NCBI GenBank assembly: GCA_029247025.1
Contig: JAQWLZ010000013.1
Span: forward strand, 1 to 44,219
Reading direction: 5' to 3'
Length of the DNA stretch: 44,219 nt
Source: Alphaproteobacteria bacterium
GTDB taxonomy: Bacteria > Pseudomonadota > Alphaproteobacteria > TMED109
The stretch's first letter is position 1. Each line of letters opens with the position of its first letter. This document shows, in pieces, positions 16,351-25,333 of this stretch. The notes beneath the pieces are model-generated. The model saw only the letters and a program-made list of their open reading frames with translations. It had not been told where the DNA came from and ran no database searches. The translations under genes and the position numbers were made by a program.

Positions 16351-17174
16351 TTTTGTATACCTAATGTACTAAAATCTCCTAAAAAAGAAACTGAAACAGG
16401 GCCACTCATTATAACGTGTTTATTTGTATTAATGTTCCATGAAATATTCAAAGACCCTCCATCTAACAGAATTTCAGCCGTTTCATTTGATAAACCATTC
16501 TTATAAGCCGCAACTAATACTGCACATGCTCCAGAACCACAAGCTAAAGTTTTACCTGCTCCTCTTTCCCAGATTAATGCTTTAATTTTATTTTTGTTTA
16601 TTATCTGGCAAATTTCTATATTAATTCTTTGTGGAAATAGTTTATATGTTTCAATATAAGGTCCAATTTCATTTATATTAATATTATTCAAATCTTCCAC
16701 AAAAAATACAATGTGAGGGTTACCCATGTTAACGGCTAAGCCATTTATAAGAGAAAACTGCTCAAAATTAATTTCTTTTACGTTTTCATTTAAAGGGATT
16801 TCATTCCATAAAAACTTTGGTTTGCCCATATCCACTTTTATATTCCCATTAACCTCCGATTCTGCATTTATTATTCCAGAAATAGTTTCTATAGATATTT
16901 TCTTTTTAGGAGATGAGGCAAATAAAATTCCTGCAACGCACCTAGAAGCATTTCCGCAGGCTTCTGCTTCAGAACCATCAGAGTTATAAATTTTCATAAA
17001 AATATCTGCAGTCTTAGAGTCTTTCATTTCAATGACTTGATCGCAGCCTATTCCAAAGTGTCTATTAGAAATAAGTTTAATAGTTTCATCATTTATAAGA
17101 TAACTATTATTTCTGGAATCGATTATTACAAAATCATTGCCTAAGCCATGCATCTTAATAAAAGGTTTTTTCAT
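16347..17174 (-). CDS. dapF: Diaminopimelate epimerase
   Basis: Interconverts LL- and meso-diaminopimelate for lysine and peptidoglycan synthesis without a cofactor. The 275-residue protein carries both catalytic cysteines: Cys73 in EACGNASRCVAG and the second in LACGSGACA (near 217). The N-terminal KMHGLGNDFVIID and NSDGSEAEACGN are family signatures. It is the first gene of the minus-strand dapF-mtaB-ftsY-yciB run and is divergent from ffh across 188 bases, where promoters for both directions must lie. Confidence 0.97.
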   Translation of the reverse strand: MKKPFIKMHGLGNDFVIIDSRNNSYLINDETIKLISNRHFGIGCDQVIEMKDSKTADIFMKIYNSDGSEAEACGNASRCVAGILFASSPKKKISIETISGIINAESEVNGNIKVDMGKPKFLWNEIPLNENVKEINFEQFSLINGLAVNMGNPHIVFFVEDLNNININEIGPYIETYKLFPQRINIEICQIINKNKIKALIWERGAGKTLACGSGACAVLVAAYKNGLSNETAEILLDGGSLNISWNINTNKHVIMSGPVSVSFLGDFSTLGIQK

Positions 17175-17226
17175 AATTTTCTCTATTAATAAATTTTAAT
17201 ATTATAATGCTATATATAAAGAATAG

Positions 17227-17255
17227 TTGACGTTATAGCTAGTAAGATGTACTAA
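17227..17255 (+). promoter_or_regulatory. Probable sigma-70-type promoter upstream of ffh
   Basis: TTGACG at 17227-17232 and TACTAA at 17250-17255 are separated by exactly 17 bases. Transcription would start near 17262 and give a leader of about 100 nt before the ffh ATG. Inference from consensus and spacing only; AT-rich sequence makes chance -10 matches common, but the -35 match is good. Confidence 0.55.
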
Positions 17256-17285
17256 ATACTTTAATTTTAGTATATAGTTTTGTTT

Positions 17286-17340
17286 AATTGACTTTGAGGA
17301 GTCACACTGGTCTTCGATTTTCGTTCACCGGTGCTAATTG
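17286..17340 (+). promoter_or_regulatory. Structured 5' leader of ffh (candidate regulatory RNA)
   Basis: This GC-richer patch in the otherwise AT-rich dapF-ffh gap can fold into two adjacent hairpins. GACT (17290-17293) pairs with AGTC (17300-17303). CACTGG (17305-17310) pairs with CCGGTG (17328-17333, one G-U pair), and inside it CGA (17315-17317) pairs with TCG (17321-17323). It ends about 30 bases before the ffh start, so it would sit in the message. I recall that conserved ffh leader RNAs have been proposed in AT-rich marine alphaproteobacteria but cannot verify a match here. Confidence 0.5.
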
Positions 17341-17362
17341 TAGTATTTTAAAAGTGATATAA

Positions 17363-18769
17363 ATGTTTGATAGCTTAAGTGATAAATTAGTTTCGGCTTT
17401 TGATAAAATCAGAGGTAAAGGATCTCTGTCAGAAGGAGACATAGCTAATGCTATGAAAGAAGTTAGATTAGCTTTAATTGAAGCGGATGTAGCTTTGGAT
17501 GTTGTAAAACAATTTATTTCAGATGTAACTTCAGAAGCTCAGGGTCAACAAATTACTAAATCTGTAAAACCTGACCAAATGGTATTCAAAATTGTTCAAG
17601 ATAAATTGACGGATCTGTTAGGTGGAAAGAATACAGAAAATGATATTAATTTATCATCACCTCCATCATCTATTATGCTGGTAGGACTTCAAGGTTCCGG
17701 AAAAACAACATCTGCAGCAAAAATGGGGATGATGTTAAAAAATTCTGGAAAGAAAGTACTTTTAGCGTCCTTAGATGTGCAAAGGCCTGCAGCTATGGAA
17801 CAACTTCAGATCTTAGGCGATCAAACTAATATTGATGTTTTACCAATTGAAAAAAATCAAGGGCCTATAGAAATTACAAAAAGATCTAATCAGCTAGCTA
17901 AATTAAGTGGATATGATGTTGTAATATTAGACACTGCAGGGAGAACAAGTGTTGATGACGAATTGATGAATGAATTAAGTGAGGTATATAGTGAATCAAA
18001 ACCCTCGGAAGTCTTTCTAGTAGCAGATGCAATGACAGGACAAGAAGCGGCAAATGTTGCTAAAAGTTTTAAAGAAAAATCGAATGTAACAAGTATTATT
18101 TTAACTAGAGTAGATGGTGATGCTAGAGGCGGAGCAGCTCTTAGTATGTCAAATATTACTAATTGTCCTATAAAGTTTATGGGTACAGGAGAAAAAATAG
18201 AGGCTTTTGAAACATTTAAAGCAGACAGAATTGCATCCCGAATTTTAGGTATGGGCGATGTTGTAAGTCTAGTTGAAAAAGCACAAAGTGAGGTTAAGGA
18301 AGAAGAAGCAAAAGATTTAGCAAAAAAAATATCTAAAGGTACGTTTGATTTTAATGATTTTAGGAAACAATTAAATCAAATGAAAAAAATGGGAGGAATG
18401 CAAGGCATTCTAAGTTTATTACCTGGAGCTCAAAAAATAAAAAAACAAATGGCAGTGGGCGGCTTAGATGATAAAATTTTAGTAAGAATGGACTCTATGA
18501 TTTCTTCTATGACTTCTAAAGAAAGAGTTAATCCAAAAATATTAAATGGTTCGCGTAAAAGAAGAATAGCAGAAGGGTCAGGAAATTCTGTTCAAGATTT
18601 AAATCGTTTACTTAAACAATTTAAACAGATGACCTTAATGATGAAAAAAATGGGTAAAAAAGGTGGTAATATGGATATTTCAGATACAATGAATATGCAA
18701 GGTATGGATATGCCAAATGGTTTACCAAAGGGTTTTAATCCAGGGTCATTCCCTTTTAGAAGAAGATAA
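17363..18769 (+). CDS. ffh: Signal recognition particle protein Ffh
   Basis: GTPase that binds 4.5S RNA and signal sequences of nascent membrane proteins. The 468-residue protein has an N domain, a G domain with Walker A GLQGSGKTT (108-116), LLASLDVQRPAAMEQL, VILDTAGR and TRVDGDARGGAALS, and a methionine-rich M domain with RKRRIAEGSGNSVQDLNRLL and KQMTLMMKKMGKKGG near the end. The M domain contacts the SRP RNA core encoded at 1711-1734. It heads the run ffh-rpsP-rimM-trmD-rplS, with its own promoter and a structured leader upstream. Confidence 0.98.
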   Translation: MFDSLSDKLVSAFDKIRGKGSLSEGDIANAMKEVRLALIEADVALDVVKQFISDVTSEAQGQQITKSVKPDQMVFKIVQDKLTDLLGGKNTENDINLSSPPSSIMLVGLQGSGKTTSAAKMGMMLKNSGKKVLLASLDVQRPAAMEQLQILGDQTNIDVLPIEKNQGPIEITKRSNQLAKLSGYDVVILDTAGRTSVDDELMNELSEVYSESKPSEVFLVADAMTGQEAANVAKSFKEKSNVTSIILTRVDGDARGGAALSMSNITNCPIKFMGTGEKIEAFETFKADRIASRILGMGDVVSLVEKAQSEVKEEEAKDLAKKISKGTFDFNDFRKQLNQMKKMGGMQGILSLLPGAQKIKKQMAVGGLDDKILVRMDSMISSMTSKERVNPKILNGSRKRRIAEGSGNSVQDLNRLLKQFKQMTLMMKKMGKKGGNMDISDTMNMQGMDMPNGLPKGFNPGSFPFRRR

Positions 18770-18805
18770 TAATTTAATTAATATAACAATAGTAAAGGAA
18801 ATAAT

Positions 18806-19417
18806 ATGCCGTTAAAAATTAGACTTAGTCGTGGTGGGAATAAAAAAAGACCTCATTACAGAATAGTACTAGCTGATTCTAGAGCTCCTAGGGATGGAAG
18901 GTTCATAGAAAGATTAGGAACATACAACCCATTATTATCTAAAGATAATGACCAGAGAATAGTTTTTAATGAAGAAAGAATAAAATATTGGTTAAAAAAT
19001 GGAGCTAAGCCTTCAGACCGTATTACGAAGTTTTTATCTCAAGCTAAAATTATGGAAGATATTAAAAGAGATAATCCTAATAAGGCAAAGCCAAAAGCAA
19101 AGGCGCAAGAAAGAGCTCAAGCTATCGAAGATGCAAAAGTAGCTGCAGAGGAAGAAAAAGCTAAAGCAGAAGCAGCTCCAGCAGCAGAAGAGGCTCCGGC
19201 AGTAGAAGCAGCTCCGGCAGCAGAAGCAGCTCCAGCAGCAGAAGAGGCTCCGGCAGCAGAAGAGGCTCCGGCAGCAGAAGCAGCTCCAGCAGCAGAAGAG
19301 GCTCCAGCAGCAGAAGCAGCTCCAGCAGCAGAAGAGGCTCCGGCAGCAGAAGAGGCTCCAGCAGCAGAAGAGGCTCCGGCAGCAGAAGCAGCTCCAGCAG
19401 CAGATAAAAAGGAATAA
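18806..19417 (+). CDS. rpsP: 30S ribosomal protein S16 with long repetitive C-terminal tail
   Basis: Small-subunit ribosomal protein. The first 80 or so residues are ordinary S16 ([20 protein letters not shown], then [19 protein letters not shown]). After a charged linker ([18 protein letters not shown]), the protein continues as twelve tandem hexapeptides APAAE(E/A), one of them APAVEA, from residue 124 to 195, ending APAADKKE. A total of 203 residues is more than twice the core S16 length; Ala/Glu-rich extensions are known in alphaproteobacterial S16, but this one is very regular. An AAAGGA ribosome site precedes the ATG. It is second in the ffh-rpsP-rimM-trmD-rplS run. Confidence 0.96.
   Translation: MPLKIRLSRGGNKKRPHYRIVLADSRAPRDGRFIERLGTYNPLLSKDNDQRIVFNEERIKYWLKNGAKPSDRITKFLSQAKIMEDIKRDNPNKAKPKAKAQERAQAIEDAKVAAEEEKAKAEAAPAAEEAPAVEAAPAAEAAPAAEEAPAAEEAPAAEAAPAAEEAPAAEAAPAAEEAPAAEEAPAAEEAPAAEAAPAADKKE
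19175..19390 (+). repeat. Twelve tandem 18-bp units within rpsP
   Basis: In-frame tandem array of an 18-base unit, gctccagcagcagaagag or gctccagcagcagaagca, with only a few substitutions (for example ccg for cca, gta for gca). Each copy encodes APAAEE or APAAEA. A thirteenth, partial copy (APAAD) follows. The array is much richer in G and C than the surrounding genes. Near-identity of codons shows recent expansion or homogenisation by slippage or unequal recombination. Confidence 0.95.
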
Positions 19418-19431
19418 TTAAATAATTTTAA

Positions 19432-19935
19432 ATGAATGATAATGATTTAATAGTTATAGGAGTAATTAAGGGAAAACATGGTATAAAAGGCCTAATAAAA
19501 GTTAAATGGTATACAGAAAATGCTGATGGATTAGAAAAATATAATCCTATATTTATGAAAGACGGAAGTAGTCACACTTTAAAAATTAGGTTTAAAAATA
19601 AAGATTTAGCAATTTGTTATATTGAAGGAGTTAATAATCCTGAAAAGGCTGAATTATTAAAAGGGCAGCAGCTTTTTGCAAAAAGATCTTTTTTTCCTGA
19701 GCTTGATGATAACGAATACTATCAGACTGATTTGATTGGATGCAGTGTGGAAAATAATAAAGGTCAATTCTTAGGAACAGTATCAGCAGTATTTGATTAT
19801 GGTTCTTCTCCTTTGTTAGAGATAGGTAAGGATTTAGTGGCATTTAATAATGATAATTTTCCTGTAATAAAAATTAAAGAGAAAATAATTGTTAGTGAAT
19901 ATGATTTTTTCGGAGATAGAAATAATGAAGAGTAA
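19432..19935 (+). CDS. rimM: Ribosome maturation factor RimM
   Basis: Assists late assembly of the 30S subunit head, binding S19. The 167-residue protein has the N-terminal RimM domain (IVIGVIKGKHGIKGLIKVKW-type start, here VIGVIKGKHGIKGLIKVKWY) and a C-terminal PRC-barrel part with ELDDNEYYQTDLIGCSV. The ATG follows rpsP by 14 bases, and its 3' end overlaps the trmD start by 11 bases. Its usual neighbours rpsP, trmD and rplS are all present in the standard order. Confidence 0.95.
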   Translation: MNDNDLIVIGVIKGKHGIKGLIKVKWYTENADGLEKYNPIFMKDGSSHTLKIRFKNKDLAICYIEGVNNPEKAELLKGQQLFAKRSFFPELDDNEYYQTDLIGCSVENNKGQFLGTVSAVFDYGSSPLLEIGKDLVAFNNDNFPVIKIKEKIIVSEYDFFGDRNNEE

Positions 19936-20623
19936 ATGCTTTGAGGCAAGAGTTCTTACACTTTTTCCTGAAATGTTTCCAGGTCCTTTATCTTATTCTT
20001 TGGCTGGAAAGGCTATGGAGAATAAAATTTGGAATCTGAATACTATTAATATCAGAGATTACGCTGAGGACAAACATGGAACTGTTGATGATGAGCCATA
20101 TGGTGGAGGAGCTGGTATGATAATGAGACCAGATGTTCTAGGTAGAGCTTTTGATGAAAATAACCCAGGTAGAGAATGGAAAAAAATTATATTAACACCA
20201 AGAGGTAAGCCTCTTACTCAAAAAAAAGTTAGGGAAATTTCTTCTAAACCGGGAGTAATTATAGTATGCGGAAGATATGAAGGAATAGATGAAAGGTTTA
20301 TATCTTCTAGGTCATTAGATGAGGTATGTATAGGAGATTATGTTTTATCAGGTGGAGAGCCAGCTGCTTTAATTTTAATTGATGCAATAGTACGTTTATT
20401 AACTGGAACTATGGGAAGTAAAGAAAGTTTAATAGAGGAAAGTTTTGAAAATAATTTATTGGAGTATCCTCAATACACTCGACCATTTGACTGGGAAGGA
20501 ATGAAACCGCCAGAAGTATTGTTATCAGGCAATCATAGTGAAATAGAAAAATGGAGACGATATATGGCTTTAGAAGATACAAAAAAACGTAGACCAGAAC
20601 TTTTAATTAGTGAAAAAAAATAA
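19925..20623 (+). CDS. trmD: tRNA (guanine-N1-)-methyltransferase TrmD
   Basis: SPOUT-class enzyme that makes m1G37 in tRNAs, preventing +1 frameshifting. The protein of about 232 residues has ARVLTLFPEMFPGPLSYSLA at the start, DDEPYGGGAGMIMRPDV, the AdoMet-knot segment VCGRYEGIDERF and CIGDYVLSGGEPAA, and the LEYPQYTRP substrate region. The frame is open back to a TTG at 19889, but the ATG at 19925 has a good GGAGAT ribosome site and matches the family start, giving an 11-base overlap with rimM. Confidence 0.97.
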   Translation: MKSKCFEARVLTLFPEMFPGPLSYSLAGKAMENKIWNLNTINIRDYAEDKHGTVDDEPYGGGAGMIMRPDVLGRAFDENNPGREWKKIILTPRGKPLTQKKVREISSKPGVIIVCGRYEGIDERFISSRSLDEVCIGDYVLSGGEPAALILIDAIVRLLTGTMGSKESLIEESFENNLLEYPQYTRPFDWEGMKPPEVLLSGNHSEIEKWRRYMALEDTKKRRPELLISEKK

Positions 20624-20664
20624 TTTTAGTGATAAATATATCTTATTAAAGAGAGGATAAAAAA

Positions 20665-21105
20665 ATGAATATAATTGATGAGATTGAACAAGAGCAAATG
20701 AAGGAAATACGTGAAAAAAGAGATGTTCCTGAATTTAATGCTGGCGATACAATGAAAGTACATTTAAAAGTAGTAGAGGGTACAAGAGAAAGAATACAAA
20801 TTTTTGAAGGATTATGTATAGCTAAATCTAATAGATCTCTAAATTCTACCTTCACAGTAAGAAAAATATCTAATGGCGAAGGTGTGGAGAGAGTTTTTCC
20901 AGTTTATTCTCCATTAATTAGTAAATTAGAAGTTGTAAGAAGAGGTGATGTAAGACGAGCTAAGCTTTATTACCTTAGAGGAAGATCAGGAAAGAAAGCT
21001 AGAATAGCAGAAAAAAGGATGGATAATAAAACTGATAATGTATCCAAAAGCACTAAAAAAGAAGCTTCTGCAGAAATAGAAAAAAATAAAGATAATAATG
21101 AATAA
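20665..21105 (+). CDS. rplS: 50S ribosomal protein L19
   Basis: Large-subunit protein at the 30S-50S interface. The 146-residue protein contains [40 protein letters not shown] and [20 protein letters not shown], all L19 signatures, then a Lys/Glu/Asn-rich tail of about 30 residues beyond the core. A strong GAGAGGA ribosome site precedes the ATG. It is the last of the ribosomal run. leuC follows after 39 bases that contain a 7-bp inverted repeat. Confidence 0.97.
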   Translation: MNIIDEIEQEQMKEIREKRDVPEFNAGDTMKVHLKVVEGTRERIQIFEGLCIAKSNRSLNSTFTVRKISNGEGVERVFPVYSPLISKLEVVRRGDVRRAKLYYLRGRSGKKARIAEKRMDNKTDNVSKSTKKEASAEIEKNKDNNE

Positions 21106-21107
21106 AG

Positions 21108-21128
21108 CTTAAATATAATTAATTTAAG
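21108..21128. repeat. Short inverted repeat between rplS and leuC
   Basis: CTTAAAT (21108-21114) and ATTTAAG (21122-21128) are perfect reverse complements separated by seven bases. It lies in the only gap between the ribosomal and leucine genes. It could be a weak processing/termination hairpin or an operator; the stem is AT-only except for one G-C pair, so a strong terminator is unlikely. Confidence 0.35.
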
Positions 21129-21144
21129 TTAGAGGTATTTTGTT

Positions 21145-22545
21145 TTGAAAAGGACTTTATTCGATAAAATATGGGAACAACACGTTGTTAATGAGAGACA
21201 GGATGGAAGTTCTCTAATATATATAGACAGGCACTTAGTACATGAAGTTACTAGCCCTCAAGCTTTTGAGGGTCTTAGAAATAGTAAAAGGTTTTTAAGA
21301 AGACCTGACTTAACTTTAGCTGTAGCAGATCATAATGTTCCTACTGAAAATAGAGTAGAGGGTATAAAAGATGATGTTGCCAGAATTCAGGTAGAAACTT
21401 TAGAAAAAAATGTTAAAGAGTTTCAGGTTCCTTACATACCACTAATGGATTCGCGTCAGGGAATAGTTCATGTCATAGGACCTGAACAAGGTTTTACTTT
21501 ACCCGGTTGTACATTAGTTTGTGGTGACAGTCATACTTCTACACATGGGGCATTTGGAGCACTTGCTTTTGGAATTGGTACAAGCGAGGTAGAACATGTT
21601 TTTGCAACTCAAACATTAGTGCAAAAGAGACCCAAAACTATGTTAATTAATGTATCAGGTAAATTGTCAGTTGGAGTTACGGCAAAAGATATAGCTTTAG
21701 GTATAATTAAAAAATTGGGTACTTCAGGTGGAACAGGCTTCGTCTTAGAATATGCAGGAGAGGCAATATCTAATTTGAGTATTGAAGGACGAATGACTTT
21801 ATGTAACATGTCCATAGAAGCAGGAGCAAGAGCAGGTTTAGTAGCACCTGATAATAAAACATATGAATATATCAAAAATAGACCTATGTCTCCTAAAGGA
21901 GACTCATTTGAAAAAGCATTAGCTGAATGGATGTTGTTACCCAGTGATGAGGGAGCTAGTTATGATGAGATAGTCAAAATAGATGCTACTTCTCTTGAGC
22001 CTCATTTGACTTGGGGTACAAGTCCTGAAGATGTTCTTCCCATAAATAGTCAGGTGCCAGACCCAAAAAATATTGAAAAAGAAACTTTAAAAAATGCTAT
22101 GCAAGACTCGCTAGATTATATGGGGTTGAAACCAGGTAGTCTCCTAACTGATATAAAAATAGATAAAGTATTTATTGGATCTTGTACTAATAGTAGAATT
22201 GAAGACCTTAGAGAAGCAGCATCAATTGCTAAAGGCAAGAAGGTAAATGATTCTGTTCATGCAATGGTTGTGCCAGGTTCCGGATTAATTAAAGAACAAG
22301 CTGAAAAAGAAGGAATTGCTGATATTTTAATTCAAGCAGGTTTTGATTGGAGAGAACCAGGATGTTCTATGTGTTTAGGAATGAATCCTGATCAATTAAA
22401 ACCTAAAGAAAGATGTGCCTCCACATCAAATAGAAATTTTAGAGGTAGGCAAGGAAGAGATGGAAGAACGCATTTAGTCAGTCCAGGTATGGCAGCAGCT
22501 GCAGCTATAGCTGGACATTTTGTTGATGTAAGAAATTTTAATTGA
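21145..22545 (+). CDS. leuC: 3-isopropylmalate dehydratase large subunit
   Basis: With LeuD, isomerises 2-isopropylmalate to 3-isopropylmalate in leucine synthesis, using a 4Fe-4S cluster. The 466-residue protein has [20 protein letters not shown] and the cluster cysteines in [15 protein letters not shown] and [13 protein letters not shown]. The start is TTG ([12 protein letters not shown] follows, the family start), with AGAGG about ten bases upstream. It is followed 18 bases later by leuD, and the series leuC-leuD-leuB-asd is tightly spaced. Confidence 0.97.
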   Translation: MKRTLFDKIWEQHVVNERQDGSSLIYIDRHLVHEVTSPQAFEGLRNSKRFLRRPDLTLAVADHNVPTENRVEGIKDDVARIQVETLEKNVKEFQVPYIPLMDSRQGIVHVIGPEQGFTLPGCTLVCGDSHTSTHGAFGALAFGIGTSEVEHVFATQTLVQKRPKTMLINVSGKLSVGVTAKDIALGIIKKLGTSGGTGFVLEYAGEAISNLSIEGRMTLCNMSIEAGARAGLVAPDNKTYEYIKNRPMSPKGDSFEKALAEWMLLPSDEGASYDEIVKIDATSLEPHLTWGTSPEDVLPINSQVPDPKNIEKETLKNAMQDSLDYMGLKPGSLLTDIKIDKVFIGSCTNSRIEDLREAASIAKGKKVNDSVHAMVVPGSGLIKEQAEKEGIADILIQAGFDWREPGCSMCLGMNPDQLKPKERCASTSNRNFRGRQGRDGRTHLVSPGMAAAAAIAGHFVDVRNFN

Positions 22546-22563
22546 AAACTGGTATTATAAGAA

Positions 22564-23172
22564 ATGAAATCTTTTAATAAATTAAGTGGTATAGTGGCTT
22601 CCTTGCCTCAGTTAAATATTGATACAGATGCAATTATACCTAAGCAGTTTTTGAAAACAATTGAAAGAACTGGTTTGGGAAAACATCTGTTTCATGAAAA
22701 AAGATATAGCAAGGAAAATAATTTAAATGAAAATTTTGTATTAAATCAAGAACCATGGAATAAGTCTAAATTTATTGTTGCTGGTGATAACTTTGGATGT
22801 GGTTCTAGTAGAGAACACGCACCCTGGGCTTTATTGGATTTTGGTATAAGTTGTATTATTTCAACATCTTTTGCAGATATATTTTATAATAATTGTTTTA
22901 AAAATGGTGTATTACCTGTTATTTTAGATGAAAAGAATGTAATTGAAATCAGCAAGCTAGCAGATGAAGGAATTGAAATTTCTATAGATTTAGAAGAACA
23001 ACAAATAATAGCTCAAAATAAAATTTATAAATTTGATATAGATCCATATAGGAAACATTGCTTGCTAAATGGGCTTGATGATATAGGGATTACTCTAGAA
23101 AATGAAAATAAAATTAATTCTTATGAGGACAAATTAAGTAATAAAAAATGGTATGTCCCTGAGAAAATTTAA
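22564..23172 (+). CDS. leuD: 3-isopropylmalate dehydratase small subunit
   Basis: Swivelling-domain subunit partnering LeuC. The 202-residue protein has NIDTDAIIPKQFLKTIERTG, GDNFGCGSSREHAPWALLDF (the substrate loop) and FADIFYNNCFKNGVLPV, the standard LeuD motifs. The length is typical for the bacterial two-subunit enzyme. It lies 18 bases from both leuC and leuB, consistent with one transcript. Confidence 0.97.
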   Translation: MKSFNKLSGIVASLPQLNIDTDAIIPKQFLKTIERTGLGKHLFHEKRYSKENNLNENFVLNQEPWNKSKFIVAGDNFGCGSSREHAPWALLDFGISCIISTSFADIFYNNCFKNGVLPVILDEKNVIEISKLADEGIEISIDLEEQQIIAQNKIYKFDIDPYRKHCLLNGLDDIGITLENENKINSYEDKLSNKKWYVPEKI

Positions 23173-23190
23173 TAATTAAATAGGTGATTT

Positions 23191-24303
23191 ATGAAAAGTA
23201 ATAGAAAAGTATTAATGCTTCCTGGTGATGGAATTGGGCCTGAAGTAATGAATGAAACAAAAAAAGTAATTAATTGGTTTGATAAAAGAAGAGAAGTAGG
23301 TTTTGATTTAGATGAGGGTTTAGTTGGTGGAGCTTCATATGATAAACATAAAACACCCTTAATTGACGAAGTAATGGATAAAGCATTTAATTCTGATGGT
23401 GTTTTATTTGGGGCAGTAGGAGGTCCTGCATATGATAATCTTCCATTTTCAGAAAAACCAGAAAGAGGTTTATTAAGATTAAGAAAAGAGCTTGGTTTAT
23501 TTGCTAATTTAAGGCCTGCAATAGTATTTGATGCATTAGCAGATGCCTCTAGCTTAAAAAAAGAAATTGTATCAGGTTTAGATATAATGATACTGAGAGA
23601 GTTGACGGGTGGAATATATTTTGGAGAACCTAGAGGAATTAATGAGCTACCAGATGGTTCGAAAGTAGGTATAAATACAGAGGTTTATTCAACTAATGAA
23701 ATTAGAAGAGTAGGAGATGTAGCTTTTGAATTAGCATCAAAAAGAAGAGGATTAGTTCATTCCGTTGAAAAAGCTAATGTAATGGAAAGTGGATTATTCT
23801 GGCGTCAAGAAATGCAAAAATTATATGAAGAAAAATATGAAGATTTAAAATTAGAACATATGTATGCAGATAATTGTGCGATGCAGTTAGTTAGAGACCC
23901 CCATCAATTTGATGTAATTGTTACAACAAATCTCTTTGGAGATTTATTATCGGATATTTCTGCTCAACTTACTGGTTCTTTAGGTATGCTTCCTTCTGCA
24001 TCTTTGGGTGCAGTGAATGAATATGGTATTAGAAAATCTTTATTTGAACCAGTTCATGGTAGTGCACCAGATATATCTGGACAAGGTAAAGCTAACCCAA
24101 TTGCAATGATACTATCTTTTTCAATGATGCTGCGATATTCTTTAGATAGAATTGAAGATGCTAATTTGGTAGAACAAGCCGTTACTAAAGCATTAGAAGA
24201 TGGCTTAAGAACTGCGGATATTATGCAGCCAGGTAAAACTTTAATTTCTACTGAACAAATGGGGGCAGAGATATGCAACCGATTAGATCAATTATCCGTA
24301 TAG
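23191..24303 (+). CDS. leuB: 3-isopropylmalate dehydrogenase
   Basis: NAD-dependent oxidative decarboxylase that forms 2-oxoisocaproate, the third leucine-specific step. The 370-residue protein has [13 protein letters not shown] at the start, [19 protein letters not shown] (substrate arginines), the Lys/Tyr region [13 protein letters not shown], and [20 protein letters not shown] with the metal-binding aspartates. [19 protein letters not shown] closes the active site. It follows leuD by 18 bases and precedes asd by 16. Confidence 0.97.
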   Translation: MKSNRKVLMLPGDGIGPEVMNETKKVINWFDKRREVGFDLDEGLVGGASYDKHKTPLIDEVMDKAFNSDGVLFGAVGGPAYDNLPFSEKPERGLLRLRKELGLFANLRPAIVFDALADASSLKKEIVSGLDIMILRELTGGIYFGEPRGINELPDGSKVGINTEVYSTNEIRRVGDVAFELASKRRGLVHSVEKANVMESGLFWRQEMQKLYEEKYEDLKLEHMYADNCAMQLVRDPHQFDVIVTTNLFGDLLSDISAQLTGSLGMLPSASLGAVNEYGIRKSLFEPVHGSAPDISGQGKANPIAMILSFSMMLRYSLDRIEDANLVEQAVTKALEDGLRTADIMQPGKTLISTEQMGAEICNRLDQLSV

Positions 24304-24319
24304 TATATAGGAGTTTATA

Positions 24320-25333
24320 ATGAGTTATAATGTTGCTGTTTTGGGAGCTACCGGTGCTGTTGGCCATGAAATGCTTACTATTTTGGAAGAAAGGGATTTT
24401 CCAATAAAGAATATTTATGCATTAGCTTCAAAAAGATCAGTTGGTAAAGAGGTAAGTTTTGGAGATGAAGTATTAAAAGTACAAGATGTTGAAAAGTTTG
24501 ATTTTTCCACTGCAGATATTGCTCTATTTTCAGCGGGATCTAGTGTCTCAAAAATTTGGGCACCAATTGCCGGTGAAAAAGGTTGTATAGTAATTGACAA
24601 TACATCTTTCTTTCGAATGGATCCAGATGTTCCTTTAGTAGTTCCAGAAGTTAATCCTGAAGCACTAGAAAACTATAGAAATAAAAATATTATAGCTAAT
24701 CCTAATTGTTCTACTATACAAATGCTAGTTCCATTAAAACCTTTACATGATTTATCTATAATTAAAAGGGTGGTTGTATCAACTTACCAATCTGTTTCAG
24801 GAGCAGGTAAATCTGCTATGGATGAACTCTGGGATCAGACTAGGAAAATGTTTTTTAATGAAACAATAGAAACTAAGAATTTTTCTAAAAGAATAGCTTT
24901 TAATGTAATTCCTCACATAGATAAATTTTTAGATGATGGAGCTACGAAAGAAGAGCAAAAAATGGTAGATGAAACGAAGAAAATTTTAGATAGTTCTATT
25001 GAGGTAAGCGCAACATGTGTAAGAGTTCCAGTTTTTATTGGGCATGCTGAATCTGTTAATATTGAATTTGAATCAAATATAAGCATTGAGGAAATAAGAA
25101 ATATATTGTCTGATGCACCAGGTGTGTCCCTAATTGATGATGTTGAAACAGATACATATATTACACCTATTGAGTGTGTATCAGATTTTTCTGTTTTTGT
25201 CTCACGTCTTAGAATTGACCATACTTTACCTAATGGAATTAATATGTGGGTTGTTGCAGATAATTTAAGAAAAGGAGCTGCTTTAAATTCAGTTCAAATA
25301 GCTGAAGAATTAATTAATAGAAAGTTTATTTAA
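24320..25333 (+). CDS. asd: Aspartate-semialdehyde dehydrogenase
   Basis: Makes aspartate semialdehyde, the branch point for lysine/diaminopimelate, threonine and methionine. The 337-residue protein has the NADP-binding start VAVLGATGAVGHEMLTIL, the catalytic cysteine in NPNCSTIQMLVPL, SVSGAGKSAMDELW, and the conserved RVPVFIGHAESVNIEF with the catalytic His. A GGAG ribosome site precedes the ATG. The stop and the sdhC start share one base (TAATG), linking the leu-asd and sdh groups. dapF, further along the same pathway, lies at 16.3-17.2 kb. Confidence 0.97.
   Translation: MSYNVAVLGATGAVGHEMLTILEERDFPIKNIYALASKRSVGKEVSFGDEVLKVQDVEKFDFSTADIALFSAGSSVSKIWAPIAGEKGCIVIDNTSFFRMDPDVPLVVPEVNPEALENYRNKNIIANPNCSTIQMLVPLKPLHDLSIIKRVVVSTYQSVSGAGKSAMDELWDQTRKMFFNETIETKNFSKRIAFNVIPHIDKFLDDGATKEEQKMVDETKKILDSSIEVSATCVRVPVFIGHAESVNIEFESNISIEEIRNILSDAPGVSLIDDVETDTYITPIECVSDFSVFVSRLRIDHTLPNGINMWVVADNLRKGAALNSVQIAEELINRKFI

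Noticed and set aside
19175-19390. Regular repeats as a CRISPR array
   Set aside because: The 18-bp units are contiguous with no spacers, stay in the rpsP reading frame and encode APAAE(E/A).
19889-19924. Longer trmD beginning with TTG at 19889
   Set aside because: The ATG at 19925 has a better ribosome site (GGAGAT) and agrees with the family's N-terminus.
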